The notes beneath the pieces were generated by a model that was given only the letters and a program-made list of their open reading frames with translations, was not told where the DNA came from and searched no databases. From a virus: 46,116 nt of DNA. This document shows positions 14,066 to 21,415 of the stretch, one piece after another. The stretch lies in IMG/VR virus record IMGVR_UViG_3300012964_000014, positions 1-46,116 of that record; one strand, written 5' to 3'. The number at the start of each line of letters is the position of its first letter. The stretch's first letter is position 1. Position numbers and translations under genes: made by a program.

Positions 14066-14138
14066 AGCCATTCTGAGAGGTTTAAATATCTAAGTAGCAT
14101 AATTTATCCTCTGAAATATTAAACCTCTCAGAATGGCT
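14066..14138. repeat. 20-bp perfect inverted repeat forming a long hairpin
   Basis: AGCCATTCTGAGAGGTTTAA (14066-14085) is perfectly inverted at 14119-14138; with one bulged base the stem continues four more pairs. The 33-base interval includes a CCTCTGA that may compete with the stem. It fills the gap between two genes and is too long for an ordinary terminator. It could be a small miniature element, a protein-binding site or an RNA processing signal. Confidence 0.7.
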
Positions 14139-14189
14139 GTAAAGTGGCGTAGTGTTAATTGGAATATATTCACAAGAGGATGGTGCCAA

Positions 14190-14651
14190 ATGAGTAATGT
14201 GAGTCCTAGACCGTGGAAATTTGTAATAGGCAAGGGAGAAGTTTATAACTCTATTGAGAGTGAAAATGAAGTTATTGATACTGCTGATATAGTTGATGGT
14301 AAAGGCAATATAGTCGCTTGTAATGATATTGAGAGAAAGCAAGACTTTAAACACATCGTCAAAGCAGTAAACGAATATGACGGCTTAGTTGCTGATGCAG
14401 AACGGCAGGAAAAGGCTATAGAAAATATTAAAGCAGCAATGTTTGATATGCAACAGCAGAATAAGTGTTTAAGCGGACAAGTGGAACGGTTGAAGCAGGA
14501 GAATGAGCAGCTAAGGGAAGCGTTGAAGAAGTGTGACCCTATACCAAGGGGTGGATGGACGGCTAACTGTATTTTTTGTGGTGAGCCTGATTATATACAC
14601 AAACCAGATTGCGAATATGTACGGCTGTGTGGAGGTGGCAAGGATGTCTAA
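14190..14651 (+). CDS. hypothetical protein: phage-type N-terminal domain, coiled coil and C-terminal zinc site
   Basis: 153 residues from ATG 14190, with AAGAGGATGG upstream; an earlier in-frame ATG lies in the inverted repeat. The N-terminus (SPRPWKFVIGKGEVY, then VDGKGNIVACND) resembles a common accessory phage protein. Residues about 70-120 form a coiled coil (MQQQNKCLSGQVERLKQENE). The C-terminus (CIFCGEPDYIHKPDC) is a CCHC-type zinc site. The first and last parts may be separate modules. Function unknown. Confidence 0.6.
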   Translation: MSNVSPRPWKFVIGKGEVYNSIESENEVIDTADIVDGKGNIVACNDIERKQDFKHIVKAVNEYDGLVADAERQEKAIENIKAAMFDMQQQNKCLSGQVERLKQENEQLREALKKCDPIPRGGWTANCIFCGEPDYIHKPDCEYVRLCGGGKDV

Positions 14652-14796
14652 ATGGTGCAATATGTATAACGTTTGGTGCGATGATTTGAAGGAGATTATC
14701 GAGGAGCCTGAGTGCGATAAGGAATGTGGTTGCTGTGAGGATTGTGTTGAGATATTGTCAGATGGAAAACAAAGAAAGGTTACAGATGAGGATTAA
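14644..14796 (+). CDS. small cysteine-rich acidic protein
   Basis: 50 residues from ATG 14644, with GGAGG upstream; overlaps the preceding stop by eight bases. Eight Cys (CNMYNVWC, then CDKECGCCEDC) suggest tight metal binding. No family recognised. Confidence 0.5.
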   Translation: MSKWCNMYNVWCDDLKEIIEEPECDKECGCCEDCVEILSDGKQRKVTDED

Positions 14797-14820
14797 TACA
14801 GAGAGATAAGGTGAGGATAT

Positions 14821-15585
14821 ATGAAAAAGGATGCATATTATTTTCCGCACTACAGCAATGCAAGACATGATAGAAAGCTAAAACGACTTATGAAGGATTT
14901 AGGGTTGGAAGGTTATGGAATATTCTTTATGTTATTAGAAATACTTAGAGAACAAATTGACTTTAAATTTCCTTATCGTGACATTGATTTATTAGCAGAT
15001 GAATTTAATACAAGCACTGCAAAAATTGAAGTTGTTCTCAATAAATACGAATTGTTCCAATTTGATGATGACCAGAATTTTTTTAGTACTAAATTTATTT
15101 TCTATTTACAACCTTATATAGAAAAAACAGAGAGAGCAAGAGCAGCAGCAAATAAACGTTGGAAAGATACTAAACAAGCTATAGAAGGCAATAAGTTTAA
15201 TTTAATAAGTGATGCAAATGCATCTGCAAATGCATCTACAAATGTATCTGCATTTGCAATGCGTCGGCAATGCGTCGGCAATGCGTCGGCAATGCAAGGA
15301 AAGGAAAGGAGAGTATATATATATAGTGCATTTTTTGAAAGTGTATGGTCTTTATATCCAAACAAAAAAGGTAAGGCATCTATAAAAGAAAGGCAAATAA
15401 AGATACTCAATGATTTTGGATATGAAACTATTAAAAAATGTATTGACCGTTATAAAGAATCTAAGCCAGATTGGCAACAGTGGCAGAATGGATCTACATT
15501 TTTTAATTCAGGATACGTTGATTACCTGGATGAAAATTATATTGGCAATGAGATGCTGAGCCAAAGCATATACAAAGAAGACTAG
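14821..15585 (+). CDS. replication initiator, DUF4373/DnaD-like
   Basis: 254 residues. Residues about 1-115 (YYFPHYSNARHDRKLKRLMK, then GLEGYGIFFMLLEILRE) match the Lin1244-type N-terminal domain (DUF4373) of phage replication proteins. The C-terminal third (VWSLYPNKKGKASIKERQIK, then STFFNSGYVDYLDE) resembles the DNA- and helicase-interacting part of DnaD-type initiators. Between them, about residues 130-160, the coding DNA consists of short tandem repeats that look like origin iterons. DnaB helicase is the next gene, the standard order for an initiator-loader. Confidence 0.85.
   Translation: MKKDAYYFPHYSNARHDRKLKRLMKDLGLEGYGIFFMLLEILREQIDFKFPYRDIDLLADEFNTSTAKIEVVLNKYELFQFDDDQNFFSTKFIFYLQPYIEKTERARAAANKRWKDTKQAIEGNKFNLISDANASANASTNVSAFAMRRQCVGNASAMQGKERRVYIYSAFFESVWSLYPNKKGKASIKERQIKILNDFGYETIKKCIDRYKESKPDWQQWQNGSTFFNSGYVDYLDENYIGNEMLSQSIYKED
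15214..15295. repeat. iteron-like tandem repeats, candidate replication origin
   Basis: Three 12-bp units GCAAATGCATCT (the third with two changes) occupy 15214-15249. Three 11-bp units GCAATGCGTCG plus a partial fourth occupy 15256-15295. The 11-bp unit is not a multiple of three, so each copy encodes different residues; the DNA, not the peptide, is being kept. The location inside the initiator gene is as in lambda O. An AT-rich stretch follows at 15313-15345. Confidence 0.7.
15313..15345. other. AT-rich stretch, candidate DNA-unwinding element
   Basis: An alternating TA run (TATATATATATAG) and a T run follow the iteron-like repeats within about 20 bases. This is the usual layout of an origin with an easily melted side. 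It is coding, so composition alone is weak evidence. Confidence 0.45.
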
Positions 15586-15594
15586 GAGGACATT

Positions 15595-16857
15595 ATGATT
15601 ATTTATAATCAAGAGGCAGAAAAAGCAATATTAGGGTGTATGATACTTGATAATTCGCTGATAAGAAGAATCCAACCAAACTTTAAACCAGAGTATTTTT
15701 ACAACACAACTAATCAAAACTTATATTGCCACATCATCAGGATGTATGAAGAGAAGAAAGCAGTAGATATACCTATTCTTTTTGATGCTAGCGTTGTTGA
15801 TATTGCATATATTACAGAGATATGTAACTCAATTGCTACCACCTTGAATATTAAGCACTATATAAATATTGTCAGAAACTTAGGCATTAGAAGAGAACTT
15901 ATAAAAGCTTCTGAGAAAATCAAAGAAATTGTTTTAAATGATGACATTGAGGAAATAGATGTTGTTAAATCTGAATCTTTGGCAGTGATAAACGGCGTTC
16001 AACTACCTGATAATCAAAAGGTACATACAAAAGCATTTGATGTTGTATTAAGCTCCCTGAATGCTTTAGAAAAAAGGTACAAACAAGGATATAACGCATA
16101 CAGAAGTTGGGGGTTGGATTGGTTACAGATAAAAACAGGAGGAGTTAAGACGGAATATACAATCCTTGCAGCTAGACCAAGTGTAGGTAAGACAGCATTA
16201 GCATTACAGTTGGCAAAAACAATAGCGATTCAAGGCGGAAAGGTTGCGATATTTAGCCTTGAAATGTCTTCTGAGGATTGCATAAATAGAATGATTTGCA
16301 ACGAAGGAAATGTAAATAAAGATTATTTTGATAAGCCTGGAACCTTAGATGAAGAAGGCTGGATAAAAATAAATAAAACAGCTGCAAATATATCTTCATT
16401 GCCTATAACAATATATGATGACATTTTTTATATAGAACAGATTGTCTTAAAATGCGAAGAATTAAAAAGCGAAAATCAACTTGATTTTGTATTAATAGAT
16501 TACATTCAGCTACTTGAAACATCAAAGAAAACAGCTAATCCAAATGAGAGAGTAGCTCATATTAGTAGACTTATAAAAAAAATGCAACAGAGAAATAAGA
16601 TTCATGTTTTAGCACTAAGTCAGTTTAACAGGGAATCTGAAAATCAATCAGAACCAACATTGAAAAATTTAAGAGACTCCGGAAGTCTCGAACAAGATGC
16701 AAGTAATGTTTGGTTTTTGCATGTACCTGCTAAAGCGGAACAAAAAGAAGAAATAGTTGAAACTCAGTTGATTATAGCAAAGCAAAGAGAAGGGGAACGA
16801 AACATAAAGAGAACGCTTAAATTTTACGGCAAGACTCAAAAATTCTATGAAAGTTAA
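15595..16857 (+). CDS. dnaB: replicative DnaB-like helicase
   Basis: 420 residues; AGGAGG precedes the start. An N-terminal DnaB domain (QEAEKAILGCMILDN) is followed by a RecA-type motor with Walker A ARPSVGKTA (residues 193-201), EMSSE, Walker B VLIDYIQLL and a DRESGSLEQDA-like motif (RDSGSLEQDASNVWFLH). It would be the hexameric 5'-3' helicase at the phage fork, loaded by the initiator encoded just upstream. Slightly shorter than bacterial DnaB, as usual for phages. Confidence 0.92.
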   Translation: MIIYNQEAEKAILGCMILDNSLIRRIQPNFKPEYFYNTTNQNLYCHIIRMYEEKKAVDIPILFDASVVDIAYITEICNSIATTLNIKHYINIVRNLGIRRELIKASEKIKEIVLNDDIEEIDVVKSESLAVINGVQLPDNQKVHTKAFDVVLSSLNALEKRYKQGYNAYRSWGLDWLQIKTGGVKTEYTILAARPSVGKTALALQLAKTIAIQGGKVAIFSLEMSSEDCINRMICNEGNVNKDYFDKPGTLDEEGWIKINKTAANISSLPITIYDDIFYIEQIVLKCEELKSENQLDFVLIDYIQLLETSKKTANPNERVAHISRLIKKMQQRNKIHVLALSQFNRESENQSEPTLKNLRDSGSLEQDASNVWFLHVPAKAEQKEEIVETQLIIAKQREGERNIKRTLKFYGKTQKFYES

Positions 16858-16871
16858 GTGAGGTGATAATC

Positions 16872-16973
16872 ATGTTTGTTATTACCATGTATGAATTTTT
16901 ACTTCTCGGGAAAGAGAAGAGAGCAAAAGCGTTAAGGCTTGTATCGGCAGGAGCATTAAAAATAGTCAACTAA
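16872..16973 (+). CDS. small protein, 33 residues
   Basis: ATG 16872, with GAGGTGAT upstream next to the helicase stop. The sequence (MFVITMYEFLLLGKEKRAKA) is part hydrophobic, part basic. Good spacing to the neighbours supports it. No function visible. Confidence 0.4.
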   Translation: MFVITMYEFLLLGKEKRAKALRLVSAGALKIVN

Positions 16974-16988
16974 GTGGAGGATGGCGTG

Positions 16989-17717
16989 ATGGGTAAAAGA
17001 ATGAAGGTTAGATGTATTGATAATAGTGATGTCGTTTTTTCGTTGGTCGTAGGCGATGAGTATGAAGTTGAAAAGGAATATTGTACCACATACACACTTG
17101 TAGGTGGTGGACAGTACAGGAAAGAAAGATTTGAAATAGTCGAGGAGGAAAAGGGAATGGATAAGCATGAAGTAGAGGCAATAAGAAAGTGTAAGCATGC
17201 AGTAGGAGATGCAAGACGATACCAGTGTAGGTGCAATAATGATATATACGATCTAGGAGATTGTCCTTGGGATGACCAAAGCCAGTGTAGTTTTTATGTG
17301 GCAGAAGAACAGACCGAGTTAACAAGGGAAACTGTTAGCACTTGGGAGATGATTAAGGCTTTACAAAATGATTGCGGGTTAATAGCAGAGCGCAGATTAA
17401 TAGAAGAACACTATGATGGAAAATTAAAATATACTCCTGAAAGTGGAATTACATGGCAGGATGGAACAAGACCAGTTTTATCTTCTGGATTTTTAGATGC
17501 TAGATGGAAATTAACAAAGTTAAAACAGCTAAAGAAAATGACGTCACAGGAAATGGCTAAGTATTATAGTGAGGCTGTTAAGGGTGTAGAAAGTAATCAT
17601 ATAAAATCCGTTCGAACAGGAAGAAATTTAAGTGAAACATTCGGATTTGGAAATATGACGGAAGAGGAAATAGATGGACTTTGGACAGTTGAGGGGGTAT
17701 ATGAGGATGAAAAATAG
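16989..17717 (+). CDS. hypothetical protein with SH3-like N-terminal and Cys-rich middle regions
   Basis: 242 residues from ATG 16989, with GGAGGATGG upstream. Residues about 1-50 (KVRCIDNSDVVFSLVVGDEY) look like a small beta-barrel found at the start of several phage accessory proteins. A Cys-rich part (CKHAVGD, CRCNN, DCPWDDQSQC) follows. The final part (WEMIKALQNDCGLIAERR, then SSGFLDARWKLTKLKQLKK) may be a helical recognition domain. It looks mosaic. Function unknown. Confidence 0.6.
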   Translation: MGKRMKVRCIDNSDVVFSLVVGDEYEVEKEYCTTYTLVGGGQYRKERFEIVEEEKGMDKHEVEAIRKCKHAVGDARRYQCRCNNDIYDLGDCPWDDQSQCSFYVAEEQTELTRETVSTWEMIKALQNDCGLIAERRLIEEHYDGKLKYTPESGITWQDGTRPVLSSGFLDARWKLTKLKQLKKMTSQEMAKYYSEAVKGVESNHIKSVRTGRNLSETFGFGNMTEEEIDGLWTVEGVYEDEK

Positions 17718-18162
17718 CACAGTTAAGGCTTATTTAGATGTAGTAGAGGAAATGAGTGGCAAAGAAAGTATTGGATATAAAGTGGTCAAGGCACCACGAA
17801 AGAGAGTACAACATGAGGCGCATGAGCAGGAGGCATTGTTTACTTGGGCTAGATTGCAAGAGAAGATATATCCTGAATTAGAAATGTTGTTCGCTATTCC
17901 GAATGGAGGTAGTAGGCATAAGATAGAGGCTGCTAATCTGAAAAAGCAAGGTGTAAAGTCGGGAGTTTTAGATGCGTATCTTTCGGTACCATCTAGCAAA
18001 TATCATGGTCTATACATAGAAATGAAGTCGGAAAAGGGTAAAGTAAGTGAAAAACAAGATTGGTGGATAGGTCGGTTGAGGGGATACGGGTATAAAGTGG
18101 AAGTTTGTTACAGCGCAGAGAGTGCCATTAATGCTATAAAACAATATTTGGGGGTACTGTGA
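17707..18162 (+). CDS. VRR-NUC domain nuclease
   Basis: 151 residues; the start 17707 has GAGGGGG nine bases upstream, while 17701 is too close. The region HEQEALFTWARLQE, then AIPNGGSRH, KKQGVKSGVLDAYL and LYIEMKSEKGKVSEKQ contains the VRR-NUC signature (E, G-x-D, E-x-K). This fold is related to Holliday-junction and Fan1-type nucleases and occurs as a stand-alone protein in phage replication regions. It may process branched phage DNA. Confidence 0.9.
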   Translation: MKNSTVKAYLDVVEEMSGKESIGYKVVKAPRKRVQHEAHEQEALFTWARLQEKIYPELEMLFAIPNGGSRHKIEAANLKKQGVKSGVLDAYLSVPSSKYHGLYIEMKSEKGKVSEKQDWWIGRLRGYGYKVEVCYSAESAINAIKQYLGVL

Positions 18163-18461
18163 TGACTAGACAACAGTATAGACAAGCCATGCGAGATATA
18201 GAAAAGCTAAAACAGCAGTATCCACAGGCAATGGAGCTAATGGAGACTATGGCGGTTAAAGCAGCGGTATGTACAAGTCATGCTCTGTATGCAATAACAC
18301 TGAACACTTTACATGGGTTTGGGACGGAAAGAATTAATAAGCTGATTGATAGAGTTATGAACCAATTTGACTGCATGAAGGATGGACACCTAGAGGGTGC
18401 GGATATAAAGCAGTGGTGCAAGGATAATGATATACAGTATGAGAGATGTGAGGTGGAATGA
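18162..18461 (+). CDS. hypothetical phage protein
   Basis: 99 residues from ATG 18162, which overlaps the upstream stop and has GGGGG seven bases before. Helical, ending in KQWCKDNDIQYERCEVE. I recall similar genes beside VRR-NUC genes in Firmicute phages, without a known role. Confidence 0.6.
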   Translation: MTRQQYRQAMRDIEKLKQQYPQAMELMETMAVKAAVCTSHALYAITLNTLHGFGTERINKLIDRVMNQFDCMKDGHLEGADIKQWCKDNDIQYERCEVE

Positions 18462-18613
18462 TGAAGAGTTGCAAAAAGTGTATGAATTACAATAATCGAG
18501 AAAGATGGTGCAAAGAAAATAAGCATAGTGTAGTGGTTACGGCAAGAGCTAATACATGCAAGAATTATGAAACTAATTGGCTGTGGAGATTGATAGAAAG
18601 ATACAGAACGTAA
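18461..18613 (+). CDS. small zinc-binding-like protein
   Basis: 50 residues from ATG 18461, with GAGGTGG upstream and overlap with the preceding stop. The spacing CKKC, RWC, TCKNYE is the common four-cysteine pattern of small phage proteins. A Trp-rich C-terminus (ETNWLWRLIERY) may be an interaction helix. Confidence 0.55.
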   Translation: MKSCKKCMNYNNRERWCKENKHSVVVTARANTCKNYETNWLWRLIERYRT

Positions 18614-18649
18614 GAAAAATGATGTAACAATACCAACGGAGGTGCAGTT

Positions 18650-19096
18650 ATGGCGCATGGGAAAAAGAGGATGTTTACGCAAGAGGAAATATGGCGGATT
18701 AAAAAGGATTATGCGGGCGGAATGCCCTTAACAAAAGTTGCAAAAAAAAATAATGTTGACGCTAGAAAGATAGCCAAGACGCTTAATATAACACAAAATA
18801 AATATACTAGCGCAGCCTCTGACAACTTCGAAAACGCAAAAATAGAGATGATGCGAACTAGAAAGAAGTGGGACAAGTTCGAAGTTGGACAAGCTGTTGG
18901 AGTAGTTGTTGTAGATGACAGGAAAAAGAAAAAGTGGAAAGGTGAGATAATCTCTAAAAATAAATATTACGTAGGGATAAAATGTAAAAACAGAGTAGCC
19001 ACCATAACGTTTTCGGATTTGGTGTGCAACAGGATGCAGATAATACCCTTGAGTGAGACTGTAGTGGCTCAAATTTCAACGGAATTATCAAAGTAA
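18650..19096 (+). CDS. putative DNA-binding protein with HTH and beta-barrel regions
   Basis: 148 residues; CGGAGG precedes the start. Residues about 8-50 (FTQEEIWRIKKDYAGGMPLT, then KVAKKNNVDARKIAKTL) form a helix-turn-helix with a Lys-rich recognition helix. Residues about 80-135 look like a small SH3-like barrel (GQAVGVVVVDDRKKKKWKGE). Just before the sigma-like gene, it could help control late genes. No family name assigned. Confidence 0.55.
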   Translation: MAHGKKRMFTQEEIWRIKKDYAGGMPLTKVAKKNNVDARKIAKTLNITQNKYTSAASDNFENAKIEMMRTRKKWDKFEVGQAVGVVVVDDRKKKKWKGEIISKNKYYVGIKCKNRVATITFSDLVCNRMQIIPLSETVVAQISTELSK

Positions 19097-19171
19097 TATA
19101 ATTTAACCTTGGCAACAAATAGACGTCTTAAATTGCCTTTAAATCAAAATTAACTACATGGAGGAAATTGT

Positions 19172-19606
19172 ATGACAAACAAACAAAAAAAAGAATATCT
19201 TTCGCAATATATAGAGATTGTTAGGGAAATGCAGTTGCACAAAGATAATAGGGGAAGGTTGTATACTATACCAGCACAACGATTATCTGCATTACCAAAG
19301 GGAAGCAGAATAATAAACGATAATTTAGCTGAGGAAGTTTGTAATGTTATTAACCTGGAAGAGGATTATATAAAAATTGAACTTGAAGAATTGGGTAAGC
19401 TGAAAATGAAAATATTTAATTGCATTAGGACGTTAAAGGATAGTAAGTATAGACAAATAATGTATTCAAGGTATATATATGGATTCAGGTGGGAAGAAAT
19501 TTGTATAAAGATGAACTATGAATGGACATGGATACATAGCTTACACGGGAAAGCATTGAAAGAAATAGAAATCGTAGAAACTGAAGAACATAAAATTGCG
19601 CAATAA
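19172..19606 (+). CDS. late regulator with sigma-70 region 4-like domain
   Basis: 144 residues; GGAGG precedes the start. The C-terminal third (YRQIMYSRYIYGFRWEEICI, then MNYEWTWIHSLHGKALKEI) is a region-4-type helix-turn-helix as in DUF1492, RinA or ArpU-type late regulators. Proteins of this group switch on the packaging and virion operon. It is the last rightward gene before a bidirectional terminator and the putative late promoter at 20547. Confidence 0.75.
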   Translation: MTNKQKKEYLSQYIEIVREMQLHKDNRGRLYTIPAQRLSALPKGSRIINDNLAEEVCNVINLEEDYIKIELEELGKLKMKIFNCIRTLKDSKYRQIMYSRYIYGFRWEEICIKMNYEWTWIHSLHGKALKEIEIVETEEHKIAQ

Positions 19607-19643
19607 AAAAGAGAAGCTCCTCATTGCGAGGGCTTCTCTTTTT
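19605..19643. terminator. bidirectional intrinsic terminator
   Basis: GAGAAGC-T-CCTC pairs with GAGG-GCTTCTC, with A6 on the left and T5 on the right. It closes the rightward early operon and the leftward operon from 20395. Confidence 0.9.
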
Positions 19644-19767
19644 GCGTATAATTCTTCATAAGTCTTTCTAACACTGCACGTGGGTCTTTGTCATCTGCTT
19701 TACATGTTGCTACAAATTTGTTTAACACTTCCTCGTTTATTCGCCAACCTAGACATTTATTTGCCAT
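19621..19767 (-). CDS. ribbon-helix-helix regulator-like protein
   Basis: 48 residues from ATG 19767; AAGGAG is seven bases upstream. The pattern CLGWRINEEVLNKFVATCKA, DDKDPRAVLERLMKNY reads as beta-helix-helix of the CopG/Arc type. It is the last gene of a leftward three-gene operon. Its operon promoter carries tandem 10-bp repeats, which is how RHH dimers bind. Its 3' end lies within the terminator hairpin. Confidence 0.6.
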   Translation of the reverse strand: MANKCLGWRINEEVLNKFVATCKADDKDPRAVLERLMKNYTQKEKPSQ

Positions 19768-20110
19768 CTGCATTCTCCTTTTCTTCGCATCCATTCGGGC
19801 AGAAATTTCTCCAACTTTCGTAACAACATTCTGGGTCTCCGCAATCTGTTCTTCTTTTTTCTGTTTTTTTACTACCGCAACCTAGGCAGAAATTGTCTTC
19901 CAAAAATTCTATAACACTTTCATAATCATCTTCCCAATAAATTCCGTCGTTATATCTATTGGTAATGCGGTACAATGCAGACTTGTCTGCATTGTCGATT
20001 ACAATTTCAATGCTAGTTATTTTACCAGCATTGACTAATTCTAAGTTTTCGGCATCCGCGCCAAAATAAGATTGCAGAAGCTCTTTTTCGTTGATTTCAT
20101 AAATTTTCAT
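19757..20110 (-). CDS. hypothetical protein with Cys-rich C-terminus
   Basis: 117 residues; GGAGG nine bases before the start. The N-terminal 75 residues look alpha/beta (MKIYEINEKELLQSYFGADA). The rest has about eight Cys (CLGCGS, DCGDPECC, FCPNGC) consistent with two zinc sites. It overlaps the RHH gene by 11 bases. Function unknown. Confidence 0.65.
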   Translation of the reverse strand: MKIYEINEKELLQSYFGADAENLELVNAGKITSIEIVIDNADKSALYRITNRYNDGIYWEDDYESVIEFLEDNFCLGCGSKKTEKRRTDCGDPECCYESWRNFCPNGCEEKENADGK

Positions 20111-20148
20111 CTAAATCATCCTCCTTAAAATCTGAGCCATCATCAGGC

Positions 20149-20181
20149 ACCGCATTACGGTACGACCCCGAAGGGTTTCGG
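20149..20181 (-). repeat. two small adjacent hairpins within the leftward operon
   Basis: ACCG/CGGT (20149-20161) and CCGAA/TTCGG (20168-20181) are two GC-rich hairpins in an otherwise AT-rich gap between leftward genes. No T run follows. They may limit or protect the mRNA. Confidence 0.35.
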
Positions 20182-20182
20182 C

Positions 20183-20395
20183 TTAGCATTCAAACTTAGT
20201 AAAATCCTCATATCGTCCTGTGTGAGGTGCTATCATGAATAAACTTCCATAATTCGACTTATTAAGATTAGGATCGTTATCATTTAAAAATTTTTCGCAC
20301 TCTTCTTCTGTTCCACTAAAAACTAAATTTTGTTTTTCGGTAAATACATTAGCCCAAATTTGCCAAACATCTGATTCATTCTTAAAGTATTTCAT
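20183..20395 (-). CDS. hypothetical protein, first gene of leftward operon
   Basis: 70 residues from ATG 20395; GGAGG is upstream. The sequence (FKNESDVWQIWANVFTEKQN, then GTEEECEKFLND) is acidic with several Trp and Phe. Transcribed from a near-consensus promoter, it may be produced in lysogens. No family recognised. Confidence 0.6.
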   Translation of the reverse strand: MKYFKNESDVWQIWANVFTEKQNLVFSGTEEECEKFLNDNDPNLNKSNYGSLFMIAPHTGRYEDFTKFEC

Positions 20396-20447
20396 AATAA
20401 TCATCCTCCAAATTTTTATTATTTATCAGGTTTCCCTGACCACATTT

Positions 20448-20478
20448 ACATGATAGCACATGATAGCAATGCTGTCAA
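20448..20478 (-). promoter_or_regulatory. leftward promoter with tandem operator repeats
   Basis: On the minus strand, TTGACA (20478-20473) and TATCAT (20455-20450) are 17 bases apart. Two direct repeats, GCTATCATGT in minus orientation (20457-20448 and 20467-20458), cover the -10 and most of the spacer. A further inverted half-site overlaps the -35. This is a strong, probably repressible promoter for the three leftward genes. Confidence 0.7.
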
Positions 20479-20546
20479 CACTAAATATAAAAATATTTCT
20501 ATAAATTTTAAAAGAGTGTATAAAAGTGTATATTGTTATGTGGTAA

Positions 20547-20619
20547 TATAATATTGTCGAGTAATAAGACTAAGACGAGAGTGTTCAAAAGGACTCGGTA
20601 TATGTGCCAGGTCTTTTTT
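20547..20619 (+). ncRNA. putative late promoter and short terminated leader RNA
   Basis: TATAAT at 20547-20552 has no good -35, as expected if an activator is needed. A transcript starting near 20559 would meet a hairpin (GGACTCGG with CCAGGTC) followed by T6 at 20614-20619, giving an RNA of about 60 bases. Layout recalls lambda pR'-tR', where antitermination opens the late operon. Confidence 0.45.
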
Positions 20620-20632
20620 GTTTTGTGCGGAT

Positions 20633-20693
20633 GCAAGGCTACAACTAAGCCACAATCTTAGATAAGCCATGTGGCCTTGCCCGTTTTATTTTT
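20633..20693 (+). terminator. second leader hairpin/terminator
   Basis: GCAAGGCTACA pairs with TGTGGCCTTGC (11 bp, one G-T). An inner CTAAG/CTTAG stem lies in the loop, and a T-rich run follows at 20684-20693. It is only 13 bases after the first leader terminator, so the two are in tandem. Confidence 0.65.
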
Positions 20694-20708
20694 GTAGAGG
20701 TGATGATG

Positions 20709-20921
20709 ATGGGATGTAACACATGTACACACAAAGACGTATGCAAACATGTTAAGGATTATAATAAGGCGAATGAAGCTCTAGAAAATAAAGATATATT
20801 TGAAATTGGCTGTAAAAAATATACGGTTATAGCATTATTAAAACCTGTTAATCAATTTACTGATAATCCATATTGCGAGACTATATTGCCATTAAAGAAT
20901 GTTTTTTATAAAACTGAATGA
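20709..20921 (+). CDS. small cysteine/histidine-rich protein
   Basis: 70 residues. Several ATG codons are in a row; 20709 has the best spacing to GAGG (20697-20700). The N-terminus (GCNTCTHKDVCKH) looks like a zinc knuckle. It is the first gene downstream of the two leader terminators. Function unknown. Confidence 0.55.
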   Translation: MGCNTCTHKDVCKHVKDYNKANEALENKDIFEIGCKKYTVIALLKPVNQFTDNPYCETILPLKNVFYKTE

Positions 20922-20949
20922 AATGATCTGATATTTTTTAATTTGCCTC

Positions 20950-20986
20950 TTTACATACATGTATAATAAGTGTATAATACATGTAT
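20950..20986 (+). promoter_or_regulatory. promoter with two ATACATGTAT operators
   Basis: TTTACA (20950-20955) and TATAAT (20973-20978) are 17 bases apart. The perfect 10-bp palindrome ATACATGTAT occurs at 20955-20964 and 20977-20986, 22 bp apart, or about two helical turns. Together they cover both promoter elements. The RHH protein encoded at 21415 is the natural candidate repressor. Confidence 0.8.
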
Positions 20987-21007
20987 ATTAAACGAGAGGT
21001 GATTGAA

Positions 21008-21415
21008 ATGACTAAAATTAAAACAAGAAAGCTTGAAGAAACTAGTTGGCTTGCACAAATCATTGCTGATAAAATGGAAATTGAATTTAATAAAAATGGG
21101 GCTTCTTCACGTTGGCATTGTTTAAATGTATTTAAAATAATTGTCAATGAAGCTGATGATAGTGATAACAACACAATTTATTACGACAATGTAGACGGAA
21201 AACGACAAATTATTATCTGTGATATCCCATCTCTTATGACTAAGCACGGAACTGATTTTGATAGAAGTGGAATGCAATGCAAATTAAGAGGGTTGGCGGA
21301 GAAATACAAAGACGATGATGGGATGTACCTTGTAAGTGTTTCAACTACGCATGACTTAAATCATGCAACTATAAAGGATGTATCGGAGCTTGTGTATCAA
21401 TTGGGGGTGGCTTGA
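21008..21415 (+). CDS. hypothetical protein of RHH-regulated cassette
   Basis: 135 residues from ATG 21008, with GAGAGGTG upstream; the longer frame starts inside the operator. Helical N-terminus (LEETSWLAQIIADKMEIEFN), then mixed alpha/beta (YYDNVDGKRQIIICDIPSLM). No catalytic motif or membrane segment recognised. It shares an operon and a stop-start overlap with an RHH protein, between its own promoter and terminator. Possibilities include a toxin-antitoxin-like pair or a defence/exclusion moron. Confidence 0.6.
   Translation: MTKIKTRKLEETSWLAQIIADKMEIEFNKNGASSRWHCLNVFKIIVNEADDSDNNTIYYDNVDGKRQIIICDIPSLMTKHGTDFDRSGMQCKLRGLAEKYKDDDGMYLVSVSTTHDLNHATIKDVSELVYQLGVA

Noticed and set aside
16956-17325. 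Leftward reading frames opposite the gene at 16989
   Set aside because: They are antisense to a rightward operon gene, have poor start sites and Leu/Ser/His-rich composition typical of shadow frames.
20149-20181. Terminator inside the leftward operon
   Set aside because: The hairpins are GC-rich but no T run follows on the minus strand, so they are listed only as hairpins.
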